A stretch of DNA of 64,000 nucleotides from Oreocharis arfaki. Its lineage: Eukaryota; Chordata; Aves; Passeriformes; Paramythiidae. Under the pieces are notes generated by a model, which did not search any database, had not been told where the DNA came from, and saw nothing but the letters and a program-made list of their open reading frames with translations. The stretch is taken from assembly GCA_013398015.1 (NCBI GenBank), contig VZRR01005724.1, forward strand, positions 725,548-789,547. Reading direction: 5' to 3'. Position 1 is the stretch's first letter. Each line of letters begins with the position of its first letter. Shown here piece after piece: positions 62,580-64,000 of this stretch. The position numbers were made by a program, and so were the translations under genes.

Positions 62580-63488
62580 AACAGTTACATGCATACCTGT
62601 AAAACAGGGATACATCTGTGCAACTGAACAAGGTATTACTTTAAAATCTGTTCTGACAGGTTATTCACAGGAGATTGCTCCAGGACTCTAGTCCTCACCC
62701 CTAGTATCCTAAAACCTGTGTAAATAACTAGAGAAGACTGTCTTGTAATAAATAATCCAAGATAATGCTCTCAGTGCCCTGATTACGTACAGCTATAACA
62801 TGTATATCTTGTGTTAGAGCCTATATTCTCTTGTACATCCACACAGAAACAAGGACTGGGCCCCTGTGTGAAGGAAGAGAAGAAAAAAGAAACAAATCAC
62901 TGCAAGAGCCCTATAGAGTTAAGAAAATGCACTGCGGTAGGCTGGTGCCACAGCTCTTTTAACATTATTCTTTCATAATTTTATTAGTTAAATAACTATG
63001 AAAAATTTCTGCTTGAGGGGGAGAAACATCTATCCACCTCTCAGATGTCAGTCTGTGGTATTGCAGGATGTTAATTCATAAAAGAGAACTAAATGGTACA
63101 ATTAGTCTAACTCAATGAAAAACAAACCTCTACCAAAAGAAAAAAAAAAAAAGAATTAACAATAAATTAGTACAAGATTGAAGAAATGAGAAAATAAACA
63201 AGCGCAATTTGAAACGACACCCAAAGGTATGCTGCTTCAAAATCATCTGGTCAATAATGCACTGAATGGTTTTACTGTTGAACAGATACAAACAGGCTGC
63301 ATACTCATAGCACAAATGAAGCTCTATTTCTGCAAGACATGTAGTTTTTAACTCAAGGTGTTTGTAAATGAATGCAGCTTTCCCTTTAAGATTCAATTAA
63401 GCAACTAGCACAACTTTGATGGGTGCAATCTGCACAATCACTACTGAATTACCCAAAAGTTGTTTCAGACGAGTTAGATTCTTATTAC
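62580..63488. other. Unannotated interval
   Basis: AT-rich sequence, with a run of 13 A at 63140-63152. The 88-codon minus frame at 63130-63396 ends in the translated A-run (poly-Phe) and is not called. Confidence 0.5.
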
Positions 63489-63674
63489 CTGTAAGCATGG
63501 AAGCACGATAAAATACTTTACAGATTGTAGAATAGAAGACGTCAGTCAGGCTTGACTTATTTAAAGCTCTTTGAAGAACTGGGGCACAAAAAATGGAAGT
63601 CTTTCTGTTAGGTGTAGACAAAGCATTCAATATAGGTGTGATTATTTGATTGTTTTCCCACAATGCAGCCATAT
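63489..63674 (-). other. Low-confidence candidate exon on the minus strand
   Basis: Within a minus-strand 91-codon frame (63672 down to 63397) the first 61 codons end at a good donor-like ACAG|GTAATAAG (63489/63488). Upstream, an acceptor-like CTATCTAAG ends at 63675, with a weak pyrimidine tract, and an in-frame TAA lies just beyond the boundary. The peptide (starting MAALWENN, with a helix-like segment LQRALNKSS followed by LTDVFYSTICKVFYRASM) has the balanced hydrophobic and polar spacing of a folded helical protein. I cannot assign a family. It could be an internal exon of an unrecognised gene or a chance ORF. Confidence 0.2.
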
Positions 63675-64000
63675 CTTAGATAGAGTGCTGTGGTCATCAG
63701 ATGGTGATTATGAGGGGAAAAAAAAGTAAAACCAAAAATCTCAGAGAAAATCTTGCTTGTCACTTTCAGCTAATACCTTTTGCTGAACATTTTTCTCAAG
63801 TTGCAGAAAAACCAAACAAAAAAACCTTCCATATTTCCAAGTTATTTTTGCCCTTATGTGGTATAAATTTTAGCAGAATTGATACAGGAATTGAAGTTAA
63901 AAGATTATTCATGCAGCTTGATGAAAATTCTGTATTGTTTCAAAATTTGTACTATTTGGAAGGCTTACACCAAACTTACAGAATATAAAAAATAAATATA
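63675..64000. other. Unannotated window end
   Basis: No feature was recognised. A plus-strand 95-codon frame (63701-63988) is of mixed composition without recognisable domains, and its boundary lies close to the window edge. Confidence 0.45.

Overview
This window looks like a gene-poor, AT-rich stretch of a bird nuclear genome, most likely a passerine (songbird). The evidence is its interspersed repeats. They include CR1 (chicken repeat 1) LINE fragments in both orientations and a solo LTR of the common avian ERV-L type. There is also a short element with a tRNA-Ile-like head and a CR1-like tail, the architecture described for the passerine SINE TguSINE1. All family names come from memory of the families; no search was run. 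I saw no bacterial operons, rRNA, CRISPR, functional tRNA gene or convincing multi-exon protein gene.

Layout. Positions 1-1336 hold an antisense CR1 3' end (22-455) and a sense CR1 with a visible reverse-transcriptase FADD motif and an internal deletion (893-1336). From 1337 to about 18.7 kb I see unique sequence with only simple repeats and a GC-richer patch near 10.2-10.56 kb. A short antisense CR1 3' end lies at 18743-18912. At 20258-20815 a segment of about 278 bp is present twice in tandem with a single N exactly at the junction, which is probably an assembly artefact. From 20.8 to 57.5 kb the sequence is unique and intergenic or intronic in appearance, with microsatellites, a long pyrimidine tract (34099-34176), several perfect short inverted repeats and one small exon-like ORF (48187-48328). 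The last 6.5 kb is the most repeat-rich part: ERV-L solo LTR (57512-58121), TguSINE1-like SINE (58700-58850), CAA-rich and purine/pyrimidine low-complexity blocks, a short CR1/SINE tail (62212-62260), and two further exon-like segments (62441-62579 on plus, 63489-63674 on minus).

Gene content. Open reading frames are short, scattered, often overlap on both strands and resemble no family I recognise. The longest starts with Met and has 164 codons, which is near what chance allows in 64 kb of AT-rich DNA. I therefore annotate no CDS and list three segments with plausible splice signals as low-confidence exon candidates. The region could be a gene desert or part of a very large intron; the sequence alone does not decide. 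No new biological system is evident. The items most worth checking are the duplicated block around the N, the SINE and LTR insertions as lineage markers, the inverted repeats and the three exon candidates.
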